Source: Desulfonatronum sp. SC1 (GTDB lineage: Bacteria > Desulfobacterota > Desulfovibrionia > Desulfovibrionales > Desulfonatronaceae). Taken from it: DNA of 64,000 nucleotides. Shown piece after piece: positions 8,307 through 17,364 of this stretch. Under the pieces are notes generated by a model that saw nothing but the letters and a program-made list of their open reading frames with translations, was not told where the DNA came from and did no database searches. The stretch lies in the NCBI RefSeq assembly GCF_003046795.1, contig NZ_PZKN01000013.1, positions 34,223-98,222 on the forward strand. Reading direction: 5' to 3'. The first letter of the stretch is position 1, and each line of letters opens with the position of its first letter. A program made the position numbers and the translations under genes.

Positions 8307-9658
8307 CATTCTCCTCGTTCCGCCCGCGTTTCCTGCACCCGTGCGGCAATGAACCCGGATCGGGGTACGATCCGCAACAAATCACCCTGGCGCACATCCC
8401 GAGCATCCCGCACGTAGTTTCCGGTTCGTTCCGACTGGACCAGACAAAATCCCTTTTCCAAAGGTCGCTCCGGATTCAGACCGCTCATGGCGGTTTCCAG
8501 CTTGGCCAACTCGTGATCCCGGACACGAACGGCTTCCCGGCCCGCGGCCAGAAGCTCGTGCAGGCGCTGATCCAGCACCGCTTGTCTGGCGGCCCAGAAG
8601 CGGGCGTCCATGGTTCTGGTCAGGTCCGAAGTCGCCTGGGCCAGGGCGGACCGGCGCTCCCGAAGCATGGCTTGGCCGCTGCGAAACAGATCGCGCTCCA
8701 GCCCTTCCAGACGCTCCAGGGCCCGCAACACCCGCACTCTGGGGGAAAGCCAGGACAGAGCCCTTTCCTGTCCGGCCAGCAGGGCTTCCTTGCGGCGCAG
8801 CAGCTCCCGGGCCGCGGTTTGCAGCCGATTTTCCAGCTCGTCCACGGTCTGGGCCAGTTCCCGCCGCTCCGGCCACAGGAGCTGGGCCGCATGGCTGGGG
8901 GTGGCGGCGCGCACGTCCGCGGTCAGGTCGGCGATGGTCGTGTCCACCTCATGGCCGATGCCCGTGAGCACCGGAATTTCGGAGATGAAGACCGCCCTGG
9001 CCAGATCCTCGTTGTTGAAGGCCCACAAATCTTCCAGGGACCCGCCGCCGCGAATCACCACGATCACCTCGGCCCACCCCTGGATATTGGCCTCTTGCAA
9101 GGCCTGGATGATCTGGCCGGGGGCCTGGTCGCCCTGGACCAGGACCGGATGGACGCGGATGGACGCGCCAAAGCCCCGCTCGTCGGCCAGACGCAGAAAA
9201 TCCCGCAGGGCCGCTCCGCCAAGGGCCGTGATCACCGCGATCCGCCGGGGATGCGACGGCAAAGGGCGCTTGCGGGCCGGATCAAAATATCCTTCCGAGG
9301 CCAGCCGCTTCTTCAAGGCCTCAAAGGCCACGAACAGCGTTCCCAAACCCTGATCCTGAACCATCTCCACCACGAGCTGGTAGGCACCCCGCGGCGCGTA
9401 CACGGTCAACCGCCCGAGGCAGATAACCTCCTGACCATCGGCCAGGACATCCCGAACCGCCGCGGGTTGCCACTGCTGGGACTTGAACCAAACCGCGGCC
9501 AGCGTGGCCTCGTTGTCCTTCAGGGTGAAATAGATGTGCCCGGACCCCGGCCGGGCCAAATTGGAAACCTGCCCCCGCACCCAAACCAACGGAAACTCCC
9601 CCTCCAACGTGGCCTTCACGGCCAGGGTCAGTTCACGGACGGAAAAAATGTGGGGCAT
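8306..9658 (-). CDS. xseA: Exodeoxyribonuclease VII large subunit
   Basis: A 450-residue XseA: N-terminal OB-fold (FPLVWVRGQVSNLARPGSGH), catalytic core with the GGGS segment (about residues 195-215) and a long coiled-coil C-terminal region (about 255-380). It degrades single-stranded DNA together with XseB. The small-subunit gene, which often follows xseA, is not in this window; an M23 peptidase follows instead. The gene begins 3 bases after the HepT stop, so expression may be tied to the toxin-antitoxin pair inserted upstream. Confidence 0.95.
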   Translation of the reverse strand: MPHIFSVRELTLAVKATLEGEFPLVWVRGQVSNLARPGSGHIYFTLKDNEATLAAVWFKSQQWQPAAVRDVLADGQEVICLGRLTVYAPRGAYQLVVEMVQDQGLGTLFVAFEALKKRLASEGYFDPARKRPLPSHPRRIAVITALGGAALRDFLRLADERGFGASIRVHPVLVQGDQAPGQIIQALQEANIQGWAEVIVVIRGGGSLEDLWAFNNEDLARAVFISEIPVLTGIGHEVDTTIADLTADVRAATPSHAAQLLWPERRELAQTVDELENRLQTAARELLRRKEALLAGQERALSWLSPRVRVLRALERLEGLERDLFRSGQAMLRERRSALAQATSDLTRTMDARFWAARQAVLDQRLHELLAAGREAVRVRDHELAKLETAMSGLNPERPLEKGFCLVQSERTGNYVRDARDVRQGDLLRIVPRSGFIAARVQETRAERGE

Positions 9659-9661
9659 AGG

Positions 9662-10144
9662 TTAGATGTTTCGCGGCTCCAAGTTTGGGATCGGCTGGTC
9701 CAGCCTGTCGGGGTTGGCATGAACCCACTGCAACAAAGCGTCCAAGAGCAACTCCACATCATCTATATGATCCCGGCAAATCCGAAACAGCTCCTCGTCG
9801 TCGATTTCACAATAGAAATGCGTCAGTCTGTTTCTGTAACCGGCCAGGACGCGGAGCAGGTCGCGATGAGGCATCGAAAGAACGCCTCGTTCTCCCAAGG
9901 CGACCGCGATCTGTTTGTATTCCAGGCTGGGTTGGGCAAAGGCTTTGGCCGTGATGTGCCGCCCAAGATCGAACAGCGCTTCCAGAGCTCGGCGCAAATT
10001 GGATTCCGCGGCCGCGGCGTTGCGGGGATCCTGGAAAAAAAGCTCTCTGGATTGCAGCGGCAATTCTCGAATCCGGGAGAGCATCCTTCTGACCCACTCA
10101 ACTCGGGAGAGCACGACGGAGGAACGCATCTTATCCGGCGACAT
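9662..10144 (-). CDS. hepT: HepT-like HEPN ribonuclease toxin
   Basis: A 160-residue all-helical HEPN (DUF86) protein with the signature Rx4HxY at R104-H109-Y111 (RNRLTHFY), the RNase site and the Tyr that is the AMPylation target in characterised MntA/HepT pairs. The frame runs further upstream, but the ATG at 10144 has GGAGG 7 bases before it and overlaps the end of the nucleotidyltransferase gene by 14 bases. The partner encoded just upstream is a minimal nucleotidyltransferase, which fits an HEPN/MNT toxin-antitoxin system. Confidence 0.88.
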   Translation of the reverse strand: MSPDKMRSSVVLSRVEWVRRMLSRIRELPLQSRELFFQDPRNAAAAESNLRRALEALFDLGRHITAKAFAQPSLEYKQIAVALGERGVLSMPHRDLLRVLAGYRNRLTHFYCEIDDEELFRICRDHIDDVELLLDALLQWVHANPDRLDQPIPNLEPRNI

Positions 10145-10565
10145 GGCCAGCCTCCGGATGGAGTATCCGTTGAATGCGTTCCCGTTGAAACGGCAGCAGA
10201 TCACCGGCCCGAGCCAGAACGTAGAGTTCCGTTTCCGCCTCCTGATCCTCGTCTCGGCAGTATGCCCGCTCGCCCTGGACGATCTCCACGGCCAAGAACG
10301 GATCACAACGCCAAACGTCCACCACGTCGACCCGATCCACGTCCAGGAGATCCTCCAAGGACATGCCCAAGCGGATCATGCCGCGCAAATCCGGATGCGC
10401 GCCGCCTCGAAAGGTCACGCCCACATCCACGTCGGACCTCGGATGCTCGACCAGGGCTTGACCGCCTCGCAACCTGGAGGCCATTTCCTTGGCGCGACTG
10501 CCGAAAAAGTAGACCGCGTTCACATCGTAACGCTCGGCCAATGCGGCCAAGCCTTCAGCAAGCAT
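10131..10565 (-). CDS. mntA: MntA-like nucleotidyltransferase antitoxin
   Basis: A 144-residue minimal nucleotidyltransferase. The GS motif is at residues 22-23 and the DVD motif at 45-47. The usual spacing is GSx10DxD, but here 21 residues separate the halves: an 11-residue insertion (MASRLRGGQALVE region) lies between them. The third acidic residue is probably in VDVVDVW. I prefer the ATG at 10565, with GGAG 8 bases upstream, over the GTG at 10574, which lies against the Shine-Dalgarno. Family function is AMPylation of HepT; whether the insertion preserves activity is unknown. Confidence 0.85.
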   Translation of the reverse strand: MLAEGLAALAERYDVNAVYFFGSRAKEMASRLRGGQALVEHPRSDVDVGVTFRGGAHPDLRGMIRLGMSLEDLLDVDRVDVVDVWRCDPFLAVEIVQGERAYCRDEDQEAETELYVLARAGDLLPFQRERIQRILHPEAGHVAG

Positions 10566-10606
10566 GGTCGTCACTCCTAGTACCGTTTATCCCTGGACGG
10601 AATGAT

Positions 10607-12340
10607 TCATTCGAGATCCAACCCCCAATCCTTAAGAATCCCCCGCCACCACGACCGGACCTGATTTTCCAGGTCGTCCAGAGCCAGTTCCGTGCGTTCT
10701 CCGGTCTTGCGGTTCTTGGCTTCCAGGACGCCTCGGGCCGCGCCTTTTTCGCCCAGGATGAGATGGCCGGGGATGCCGATCAGGTCGGCGTCCTTGAATT
10801 TAACTCCGGGCCGTTCATCCCGGTCGTCCAGGAACACCTCGAAGCCCAGGGATTCCAGGCGGTCGTGCAGGTCCACGGCCTGTTGCACCAGTTCCGGATT
10901 CTTGCCACCCAGGAGGATCAGCTCGATCTGGAAGGGCGCGATGGGCGGCGGGAACAGGGCACCGTTGTCGTCGTGGTTCTGCTCCAGGCAGGCGGCCATG
11001 ATCCGGCTGACGCCGATGCCGTAGCACCCCATGATGATCAGTTGCTCCTTGCCGTTCTCGTCCAGGTACCGCGCCCCCATGGCCTCGCTGTACTTGGTGC
11101 CCAGCTTGAACACGTGGCCCACTTCGATGCCCTTGGGCAGTTCCAGGGCCGCTCCGCAGCGCGGACAGGGGTCCTGGGCCGTGACTTGGCGCAGATCAAC
11201 GTACCCGGCAATGGCGGCGTCCCGGGTCAGGTCCACATGCCGCAAATGGGCGTCGGCCTTGTTGGCCCCGACGATCCAGTCCCGACGCAACCCCACTTCC
11301 CGGTCCGCCCAGATGGCGTCCACATGCAGATCCACCGGCCCGGCAAAGCCCACCGGCGCACCGGTCCAGACCTGGACCTGTTCCGGGGTGGCCAGGTTCA
11401 GTTCATTGGCGTTCAAAACGTTCTTCAACTTGATTTCATTCAGCTCCCGGTCCCCGCGCACCAGGGCGGCCACGGGGCGGCCGTCGGCCTCGTAAAGCAG
11501 GGTCTTCAGAATGGCCTCCGGCCCGACTCCCAGAAACGCCGTGACCTCTTCCACGGTGTGCTTGCCCGGCGTGGAAACCAGCTCCGCGGGCGGGCATTCC
11601 CCGTCATCGCCTTCGCCTTGGACCACGGCCTCGGCCTTTTCCAGGTTCGCGGCGAACTCGCAGGCCGTGCACACGGCGATGGTGTCCTCGCCGGTGTTGG
11701 CCAGAACCATGAATTCGTGGGAAAAGCTGCCGCCGATGGCCCCGGAGTCCGCCTCCACGGCCCGGAAAGTCATTCCGAAGCGGGTAAAGATGCGCATGTA
11801 GGCCTCGTACATGGTCCGGTAGCTCTTGTCCGCGCCCGCGTCGTCCCGGTCAAAGGAGTAGGCGTCCTTCATGATGAACTCCCGCCCGCGCATCAGCCCG
11901 AACCGGGGCCGGATCTCGTCCCGGTACTTGGTCTGGATCTGGTACAGATTCACGGGCAACTGCCGGTAGGAGCGAATCTCCCCGCGAATCAGGTCCGTGA
12001 TCACCTCCTCATGGGTCGGCCCCAGGCAGTAGTCCCGCCCATGCCGATCCTGTAAGCGCAGCAATTCCTTGCCGTAGACCACCCAGCGTCCCGACTCCTT
12101 CCAGAGGTCCGCCGGCTGGACCATGGGCATGAACACCTCCAAGGCCCCGGACCGGTTCATTTCCTCGCGCACGATCCGGGCCACCTTGTCCAGACAGCGC
12201 AGCCCCAGGGGCAAGTAGGTGTAAATCCCGGAGGTCAGCTTGCGGATCATGCCCGCGCGCATCAATAAACGATGACTGACCACCTCGGCCTCGGCCGGAT
12301 GTTCCTTCAGGGTCGGCAGGTAGTACTGGCTCCAGCGCAT
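10607..12340 (-). CDS. proS: Prolyl-tRNA synthetase, bacterial type
   Basis: A 577-residue class II synthetase of the bacterial (long) type: motif 1 near residues 60-75, motif 2 with [16 protein letters not shown], an inserted YbaK-like editing domain (about 235-385), motif 3 (GCYGIGVSR) and a C-terminal anticodon-binding domain. It charges tRNA-Pro. It lies 15 bases after ispG and is followed by the MntA/HepT insertion and xseA, an arrangement that looks like a disturbed housekeeping operon. Confidence 0.97.
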   Translation of the reverse strand: MRWSQYYLPTLKEHPAEAEVVSHRLLMRAGMIRKLTSGIYTYLPLGLRCLDKVARIVREEMNRSGALEVFMPMVQPADLWKESGRWVVYGKELLRLQDRHGRDYCLGPTHEEVITDLIRGEIRSYRQLPVNLYQIQTKYRDEIRPRFGLMRGREFIMKDAYSFDRDDAGADKSYRTMYEAYMRIFTRFGMTFRAVEADSGAIGGSFSHEFMVLANTGEDTIAVCTACEFAANLEKAEAVVQGEGDDGECPPAELVSTPGKHTVEEVTAFLGVGPEAILKTLLYEADGRPVAALVRGDRELNEIKLKNVLNANELNLATPEQVQVWTGAPVGFAGPVDLHVDAIWADREVGLRRDWIVGANKADAHLRHVDLTRDAAIAGYVDLRQVTAQDPCPRCGAALELPKGIEVGHVFKLGTKYSEAMGARYLDENGKEQLIIMGCYGIGVSRIMAACLEQNHDDNGALFPPPIAPFQIELILLGGKNPELVQQAVDLHDRLESLGFEVFLDDRDERPGVKFKDADLIGIPGHLILGEKGAARGVLEAKNRKTGERTELALDDLENQVRSWWRGILKDWGLDLE

Positions 12341-12355
12341 GATGAGATTTCCTTT

Positions 12356-13477
12356 TCAAGGTTCAGGATTCAGGGTTTGATTCGTTGATCGCTCCGCCAA
12401 AAACGCATCCAGCTCGCGCAGAAATTCCGGCAGCAGTTCGTCCCTGCCCCGGACTTTGCGCAGGATTTCGCCGCGGCGGAAGATCAGGCCGCAGTCCCGG
12501 CCCCCGGCCAAGCCGATGTCCGCTTCCCTGGCCTCGCCGGGTCCGTTGACCACGCAGCCCATCACGGCCACGGTGAAGACCTCGGTCACGCCGTCCAGGC
12601 GGCGCTCCACCTCTTCGGCCAGATCCTGGAGGTCGATTTCGGTCCGGCCGCAGGTGGGGCAGGAGATGATTTCCGGGCCGCGCTGGCGCAGGCCCAGGCT
12701 GCGCAGGATTTCCCAGGCCGCGCGGACCTCCAGGACCGGGTCCGCGGTCAGGGAGACCCGCAGGGTGTCCCCCAGTCCTTCCCAGAGCAGGATGCCCAAA
12801 CCCACGCCGGATTTCACCGCGCCCCGGAGCAGGGTTCCGGCCTCGGTGATCCCGATGTGCAGCGGGCAGTCCAGCTTCTCGGCCAGAAGGCGATAAGCGG
12901 CCACGGTCCGGTGGACTGAGGATGATTTCAGGGAGATCTTAAAATTGTCGAAGCCGCGCTGCTCCAGCAGGGCCGCGTGACCCAGGGCGCTGGCGACCAT
13001 GGCCTCGGGCGTGGCCCCGCCGTATTGTCGCAGCAGCTCCTTCTCCAGGGAGCCGCCGTTCACGCCGATGCGGATGCACGCTCCGTGAGCCTTGGCCGCG
13101 TCCACCACCCGGTCCACGTTGGCCTTGGAACCGATGTTCCCGGGGTTGATGCGCAGCCCTTGCAGCCCGGCTTCCAAGGCCCTCAGGGCCAAGCGATAGT
13201 CGAAGTGGATGTCCGCGATCAGCGGCACCGGGGCAACAGCCTGAATTCGCGGCAAAACCGCCGCGGCCGCCTCGTCCGGCACGGCCAGGCGCACGAACTC
13301 GCACCCGGCCTCGGCCAGCCGGGCGACCTGGGCCAAGGTCGCTTCCGCGTCCCGGGTGTCCGTGTTGGTCATGCTCTGGACCCGGACCGGATGCGCGCCG
13401 CCCAGGGTTACGCCGCCCAGGGTGATGGTCCGCGTGGAGCGGCGGCGGGGAGTGAGATCAGAGGGCGAGGTGGTCAT
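12356..13477 (-). CDS. ispG: 4-hydroxy-3-methylbut-2-enyl diphosphate synthase
   Basis: A 373-residue IspG/GcpE that converts 2-C-methyl-D-erythritol 2,4-cyclodiphosphate to HMBPP in the MEP isoprenoid pathway. The N-terminal TIM barrel begins near VRVQSMTNTDTRD. The C-terminal [4Fe-4S] domain has SCPTCGRT and GCVVNGPGEA, giving the three Cys ligands, plus the conserved Glu shortly after. The ATG at 13477 matches the family start. It is the first gene of the ispG-proS-mntA-hepT-xseA-peptidase run. Confidence 0.97.
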   Translation of the reverse strand: MTTSPSDLTPRRRSTRTITLGGVTLGGAHPVRVQSMTNTDTRDAEATLAQVARLAEAGCEFVRLAVPDEAAAAVLPRIQAVAPVPLIADIHFDYRLALRALEAGLQGLRINPGNIGSKANVDRVVDAAKAHGACIRIGVNGGSLEKELLRQYGGATPEAMVASALGHAALLEQRGFDNFKISLKSSSVHRTVAAYRLLAEKLDCPLHIGITEAGTLLRGAVKSGVGLGILLWEGLGDTLRVSLTADPVLEVRAAWEILRSLGLRQRGPEIISCPTCGRTEIDLQDLAEEVERRLDGVTEVFTVAVMGCVVNGPGEAREADIGLAGGRDCGLIFRRGEILRKVRGRDELLPEFLRELDAFLAERSTNQTLNPEP

Positions 13478-13569
13478 TGTGGGGTGGAACTCCCTGGCTT
13501 CCGAGGGGATGGTTCAGAATCGACCGGCATCCCGAGGTAGGTTCGTACATACCGGCGTGGACTCGGTTT

Positions 13570-13737
13570 TTACGCGGAGTTCGCCCAGAGGTAAACCTGC
13601 TCAGTGTTCCGGTTGAGAAAATACCGCGGCTTTCCGCCCTGTACCGAACTCCACAGTATCTCAAACAGATGGCGGACCGGGTTGTCTTTCAGGTGCTTGA
13701 ACTGCAGGCAGCAGCTCAAACATATAGGTAAGGATGG
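13570..13737 (-). pseudogene. Unidentified protein C-terminal fragment
   Basis: Between ispG and the aldehyde dehydrogenase remnant, one minus-strand frame without a start codon reads 55 residues with the composition of a real protein (LKDNPVRHLFEILW, then FLNRNTEQVYLWANSA and a stop). An in-frame TAG bounds it upstream. I do not recognise the family. It could be the tail of a gene lost by deletion, or chance. The rest of 13478-13900 shows nothing I can identify. Confidence 0.3.
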
Positions 13738-13928
13738 CTAGGGGCCGGGATGCGCACGGGTTTTATCCCTCAGCGGCCCCCCCGTTGCAGGCTAGGTTGG
13801 CGGAGCGGCTTTTGGTAGCCCAAAATCCCGGCAATGCCTCAACAATTCAGGCTTTACGTGAACGAGCAGGATGGCCAAACCCGTTGCAAGCTACCCATAA
13901 GTTTATGAACTTCATGTCTGATTGCGAA

Positions 13929-14100
13929 TCCGCCCATGCAGATGTATTTCAGCGTGGAGTAGTCGTCCAGGCCGTAGTGGGAACCTTCACGCTTGTGCAG
14001 CACGGCCTTACCATCGATCAGCGGACCCTGGTTCACGCCCTCTTCCTGGGCGTTTTGCGTCTTCAGGCTGGTTAAGGCCGCTTCAAACGTGGGAGCGGAC
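13929..14100 (-). pseudogene. Aldehyde dehydrogenase (GabD-type) remnant
   Basis: One minus-strand frame joins two widely separated parts of an NAD(P)-dependent aldehyde dehydrogenase: a middle segment (FEAALTSLKTQNAQEEGVNQ, then GPLIDGKAV) and the extreme C-terminus (REGSHYGLDDYSTLKYICMG), typical of succinate-semialdehyde dehydrogenase. About 150 residues including the catalytic Cys are missing between them, and the N-terminal half is absent. After CMGG the frame runs on into unrelated sequence. This is a clear internal-deletion pseudogene. Confidence 0.65.
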
Positions 14101-14133
14101 TGGTCGACGTTACTATTCTTGGTCTGATTTACC

Positions 14134-14221
14134 TAACAGTGATGGGATGGCCTCCTTCAAGGGTTTGAGTGTTCTTGAAGTGCACCCCTTTTAGAGGGCC
14201 GGGGCCATCCCATCACAGTTA
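14134..14221. repeat. 88-bp element with 19-bp terminal inverted repeats
   Basis: TAACAGTGATGGGATGGCC (14134-14152) is matched by its inverse at 14203-14221 with one mismatch. A nested CTTCAAG/CTTGAAG pair lies inside, and a short AAGTGCACCCC stretch resembles insertion-sequence ends. It lies next to aldehyde dehydrogenase debris and may be the solo remnant of a mobile element. Confidence 0.55.
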
Positions 14222-14223
14222 GC

Positions 14224-14260
14224 AAAACATAATCCCGAACATTATTCGGGATTATGTTTT
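14224..14260 (-). terminator. Rho-independent terminator of the symporter operon
   Basis: AAAACATAATCCCGAA and its exact inverse (16-base stem, 5-base CATTA loop) lie 24 bases after the symporter stop. The A/T ends give a T-run on either strand, so it may work in both directions. Confidence 0.85.
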
Positions 14261-14283
14261 CTTTCCATGAAAATCTAATGTTT

Positions 14284-15489
14284 CTAACTAGATTTTGCTG
14301 AGTACTTTGCCTCTGTTGTATCAATAAACACGGAAGCAACTGCATCGCCGGTTATGTTCAATGTGGTTCTGGCCATATCAAGAATTCTGTCGATTCCGGC
14401 AATCAATGCTATGCCTTCCATTGGCAATCCAACGGAAGCTAAAACCGTTGTAAGGATAATCAATCCCGCTCCTGGAACTCCGGCTGCTCCGATGGATGCT
14501 AATGTCCCAGTAAGCACAATTACCAACTGCTGCCCTAATGACAAATCCAAAGCATATACTTGAGCGACAAACAAAGCAGCAATACCTTGATAAAGAGCAG
14601 AACCATCCATATTTATTGTCGCACCTAATGGCAAAACAAAACTTGCAGTTTCCCTAGATACTCCAAGATTTTCCTGCGTACATTTCATTGTTGCAGGAAG
14701 TGTCGCACCGCTGCTACATGTTGAGAAAGCAATAAGTTGTGCAGGCAATATTCCTTTATAAAATTCTGGAAGCGTTAAATTTGTAAACCCTTTAATGATA
14801 AATGAATAAACTATTAATGCATGCAGAATAGCTCCCATGTACATAATTCCAATTACTTTTCCCAAAGGGAAGAGAACGGAAGGCCCGTTCATTGCGACAA
14901 CAGGAACAATCAATGCAAATACGCCATATGGAGCCAACTGCATCACCATTCCAGTAATTCTATACATAATCTCTGCAAAACCATCAAAGAAATTTTTGAC
15001 TGAATCGGCCTTTTTCCCAACCAAAGAGATGGCCACACCGATAAACAATGCAAAGACGATAATCTGCAGCATGGATCCTTCAGTTACAGCCTGAAAAGGA
15101 TTCCTGGGAATGATATTTACCAAAACGTCAATAAGAGGCGGAGCCTCACGGCCGGTGTAAACAGCGTCCACAGGCAGAGACAAGCCCTTTCCAGGTTTAA
15201 AAATGTTCGCCAAAAGAACACCCATTGACACGGCAAATGCAGTAGTGGCTAGATAGAAAGCAATGGTTTTACTCCCCATTCTGCTCAATTTCTTGACATC
15301 TCCAGTGCTCGCGGCACCCACGACCAACGAGGAAAAAACCAGGGGCACAATAATCATCATGATCAACCGGATGAACAAATCTCCAAAGGGCTTGATGTAG
15401 CTGACGGCAATATCTTGCAGCCCTTGCATGAACAGCCCGACAACAACACCAGCGATCAGCCCGATCAAAATCTTTGTTGCTAGACGCAC
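14284..15489 (-). CDS. Dicarboxylate/amino acid:cation symporter (DAACS)
   Basis: A 401-residue GltP/DctA-family carrier with about eight membrane segments and two re-entrant loops. The family motifs are visible: a serine-rich loop (STCSSGATLPAT), NMDGSALYQG in TM7 and a GVPGAG loop. Such proteins import glutamate, aspartate or C4-dicarboxylates with Na+ or H+. The GTG start at 15489 has AGGAGG upstream. Base composition is visibly more AT-rich than its neighbours, suggesting transfer. Its partners (racemase, PLP lyase, RidA) point to an amino acid substrate; cysteate, an aspartate analogue, is a plausible inferred one. Confidence 0.92.
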   Translation of the reverse strand: MRLATKILIGLIAGVVVGLFMQGLQDIAVSYIKPFGDLFIRLIMMIIVPLVFSSLVVGAASTGDVKKLSRMGSKTIAFYLATTAFAVSMGVLLANIFKPGKGLSLPVDAVYTGREAPPLIDVLVNIIPRNPFQAVTEGSMLQIIVFALFIGVAISLVGKKADSVKNFFDGFAEIMYRITGMVMQLAPYGVFALIVPVVAMNGPSVLFPLGKVIGIMYMGAILHALIVYSFIIKGFTNLTLPEFYKGILPAQLIAFSTCSSGATLPATMKCTQENLGVSRETASFVLPLGATINMDGSALYQGIAALFVAQVYALDLSLGQQLVIVLTGTLASIGAAGVPGAGLIILTTVLASVGLPMEGIALIAGIDRILDMARTTLNITGDAVASVFIDTTEAKYSAKSS

Positions 15490-15544
15490 TTTCCTGCCTC
15501 CTCGTGTTTGAATAGTGAACAGTGTTTACCGACAAAAACAACCA

Positions 15545-16273
15545 TCACCTCTCCTCCCTCATTGATTGACGCGCCTCAAGCACAATGGCCTCGGCGAGAA
15601 CTTGCGCGGCATCCACCACGGGAAACGATGTCCGAATGCATCCGGAAATGACCGAGAGCTCCGTACAGGCCACCAGCAATGCCTGGGCACCGTCCTGAAC
15701 AAGACCATCAATTGCGGCCTGTAGAGCAGACTTGACGTCTTCTCCATACTGACATGTCTTAATTTTCCGGATGGCTGCCATCAACCCATCCTGATCAGGA
15801 GGCCTTGGCGCGAGGAGCTTCAAGCTCCGCGCGGCAAAAGTCTTTTCATAAATACGCAAGTTAAGAACCGCGGTCGAAGCAACCAGACCTACGGTTTGGA
15901 TTCCGGGAGTCCGGACGACAACGGCCTCAGTAGCCAGGGCAACCATGTCCAAAACTGGTATGGAAACAGCTTGTTGAATGTCGCGGTGATAAAAATGGGC
16001 CGTATTGCAAGGCATGGCCAAGAAATCGACTCCCCAGGCCGCAAGCTTGCGCGCCATTTCCTGGAGACAGAAAGCCGGACTTTCGCCTTTGCCTTCAAGC
16101 AAGGCTTTGATGCGGGAGGGAACCTTGGGATTGTTGTCCACCACCATCCGGATATGATCAACATCATCCTTGGCTGGCGTGGCCTTGATGACCCTGGCCA
16201 TGAGATCCACGGTGGCCTCCGGCCCCATGCCGCCAATGATGCCGACTATTTTTTCCTGTTTTAACGTTTCCAT
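15545..16273 (-). CDS. Aspartate/glutamate racemase family protein
   Basis: A 242-residue cofactor-independent racemase. The two catalytic cysteines are C89 (PCNTAH) and C203 (ACTELS), placed as in aspartate racemase, and the N-terminal IGGMGPEAT motif is typical. It interconverts the enantiomers of an acidic amino acid. It stands between the symporter and the PLP lyase, so it probably inverts the imported substrate into the enantiomer the lyase uses. The real substrate (aspartate, glutamate, cysteate or other) cannot be told from the sequence. Confidence 0.9.
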   Translation of the reverse strand: METLKQEKIVGIIGGMGPEATVDLMARVIKATPAKDDVDHIRMVVDNNPKVPSRIKALLEGKGESPAFCLQEMARKLAAWGVDFLAMPCNTAHFYHRDIQQAVSIPVLDMVALATEAVVVRTPGIQTVGLVASTAVLNLRIYEKTFAARSLKLLAPRPPDQDGLMAAIRKIKTCQYGEDVKSALQAAIDGLVQDGAQALLVACTELSVISGCIRTSFPVVDAAQVLAEAIVLEARQSMREER

Positions 16274-16318
16274 CTTGAAATCTCGGATTTGGAGGGATGG
16301 TTCAAAATCGGGCTTTTT

Positions 16319-17326
16319 TCAGCCTTCCTTCCTGAAGGTAGGTAAATAGGCATACAGCGCGGGGGAGCCTCCGGTGTGCAGGAATAGGACATTGGCGCCT
16401 CGGGGGAAGTGACCGGAACGGACGAGATCCAGCAGACCGGCTGCTGCTTTGCCGGAGTAGACCGGGTCCAGCAAAATGGCCTCGTGCTTGGCGAACAGCC
16501 GTACCGCTTCGACCATGGAGTCCGTGGGCAGGGAATAGCCGGGGCCGACGTACTGGTCGTAGCAGACGACCGCCTCCCTGGGGATGGACATCTTCATTCC
16601 CAACTTCAGCGCGGTTTCCTCCGCCAGTTTGAAGACAATCCCTTCCTGGACGTCCTTGGGCCGGGACACATTGACCCCGCTGACAGAGATGTTGGCGTTG
16701 GTGCCGATCATGCCCACCACCATACCGGCGTGGGTCCCGGCGCTGCCGGAGGGCACAACGATGTGGTCGATATTCAGGTGTTCTGTATTCAACTGGTTCA
16801 TGATTTCTTCCGCGCAGGCCACGTAACCCAAAGCGCCGATGGCATTGGACGCTCCCCCGGGGACGATATACGGCTTTTTGCCCTGGGCTTTCAGTTCATC
16901 CGCTTTTTTGCGCATTTCAGCCATCATGTCCGATCCGCCGGGGGCCACGGAGACGCTCTTCACGCCCAGCAGGTCAAACAAAAAGTTGTTTCCACTGGCT
17001 TCCGGCTTGTAGGATCCCTTGACCCGCTCTTCCAGCACCAGGTGGCACTCCAGATTTTCCTTGCAGCACCAGGAAGCGGTCAAGCGGCAATGGTTGGACT
17101 GGACCGCGCCGCAGGTGATGATCGTATCCGCTCCCTGTTCCAGACCGTCGGCCAGGCAGAATTCCAGCTTGCGGGTCTTGTTTCCCCCGCTGGCCCCTGG
17201 CAGCAAATCGTCGCGCTTGACGAACAGATTGACTCCCTTCCCCAGGGCCTTGCTCAGGTTTTCCATGGGCTCGATGGGTGTGGCCCCTTGCAGGTAGGCA
17301 CGACGGGGAAACTTGGTGAAGTTCAT
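16319..17326 (-). CDS. D-cysteine desulfhydrase / L-cysteate sulfo-lyase family
   Basis: A 335-residue fold-type II PLP enzyme of the ACC deaminase/D-cysteine desulfhydrase group. The PLP lysine is K50 in SGGNKTRKLEF, the GAVQSNHCR loop follows, and the C-terminal LHTGGSPALYAY binds phosphate. Family members release pyruvate and ammonia plus sulfide (D-cysteine) or sulfite (L-cysteate, CuyA). Both products matter to a sulfur-respiring anaerobe. The adjacent RidA would clear the 2-aminoacrylate intermediate. Sequence alone does not separate DcyD from CuyA; the racemase and acidic-amino-acid symporter beside it make an acidic substrate such as cysteate credible. Confidence 0.88.
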   Translation of the reverse strand: MNFTKFPRRAYLQGATPIEPMENLSKALGKGVNLFVKRDDLLPGASGGNKTRKLEFCLADGLEQGADTIITCGAVQSNHCRLTASWCCKENLECHLVLEERVKGSYKPEASGNNFLFDLLGVKSVSVAPGGSDMMAEMRKKADELKAQGKKPYIVPGGASNAIGALGYVACAEEIMNQLNTEHLNIDHIVVPSGSAGTHAGMVVGMIGTNANISVSGVNVSRPKDVQEGIVFKLAEETALKLGMKMSIPREAVVCYDQYVGPGYSLPTDSMVEAVRLFAKHEAILLDPVYSGKAAAGLLDLVRSGHFPRGANVLFLHTGGSPALYAYLPTFRKEG

Positions 17327-17364
17327 GATATTTTCTCCTGACGATTAGAATGGAAATAAGTAGA

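Noticed and set aside
8108..12055. Open plus-strand frame of over 1,300 codons
   Set aside because: It is antisense to xseA, hepT, mntA and proS, all with clear family motifs; the protein is Gly/Arg/Gln/His-rich as expected from a shadow of GC-rich genes.
13734..14075. Plus-strand gene of 113 codons
   Set aside because: The opposite strand carries the recognisable aldehyde dehydrogenase remnant; the plus frame has no motif or Shine-Dalgarno.
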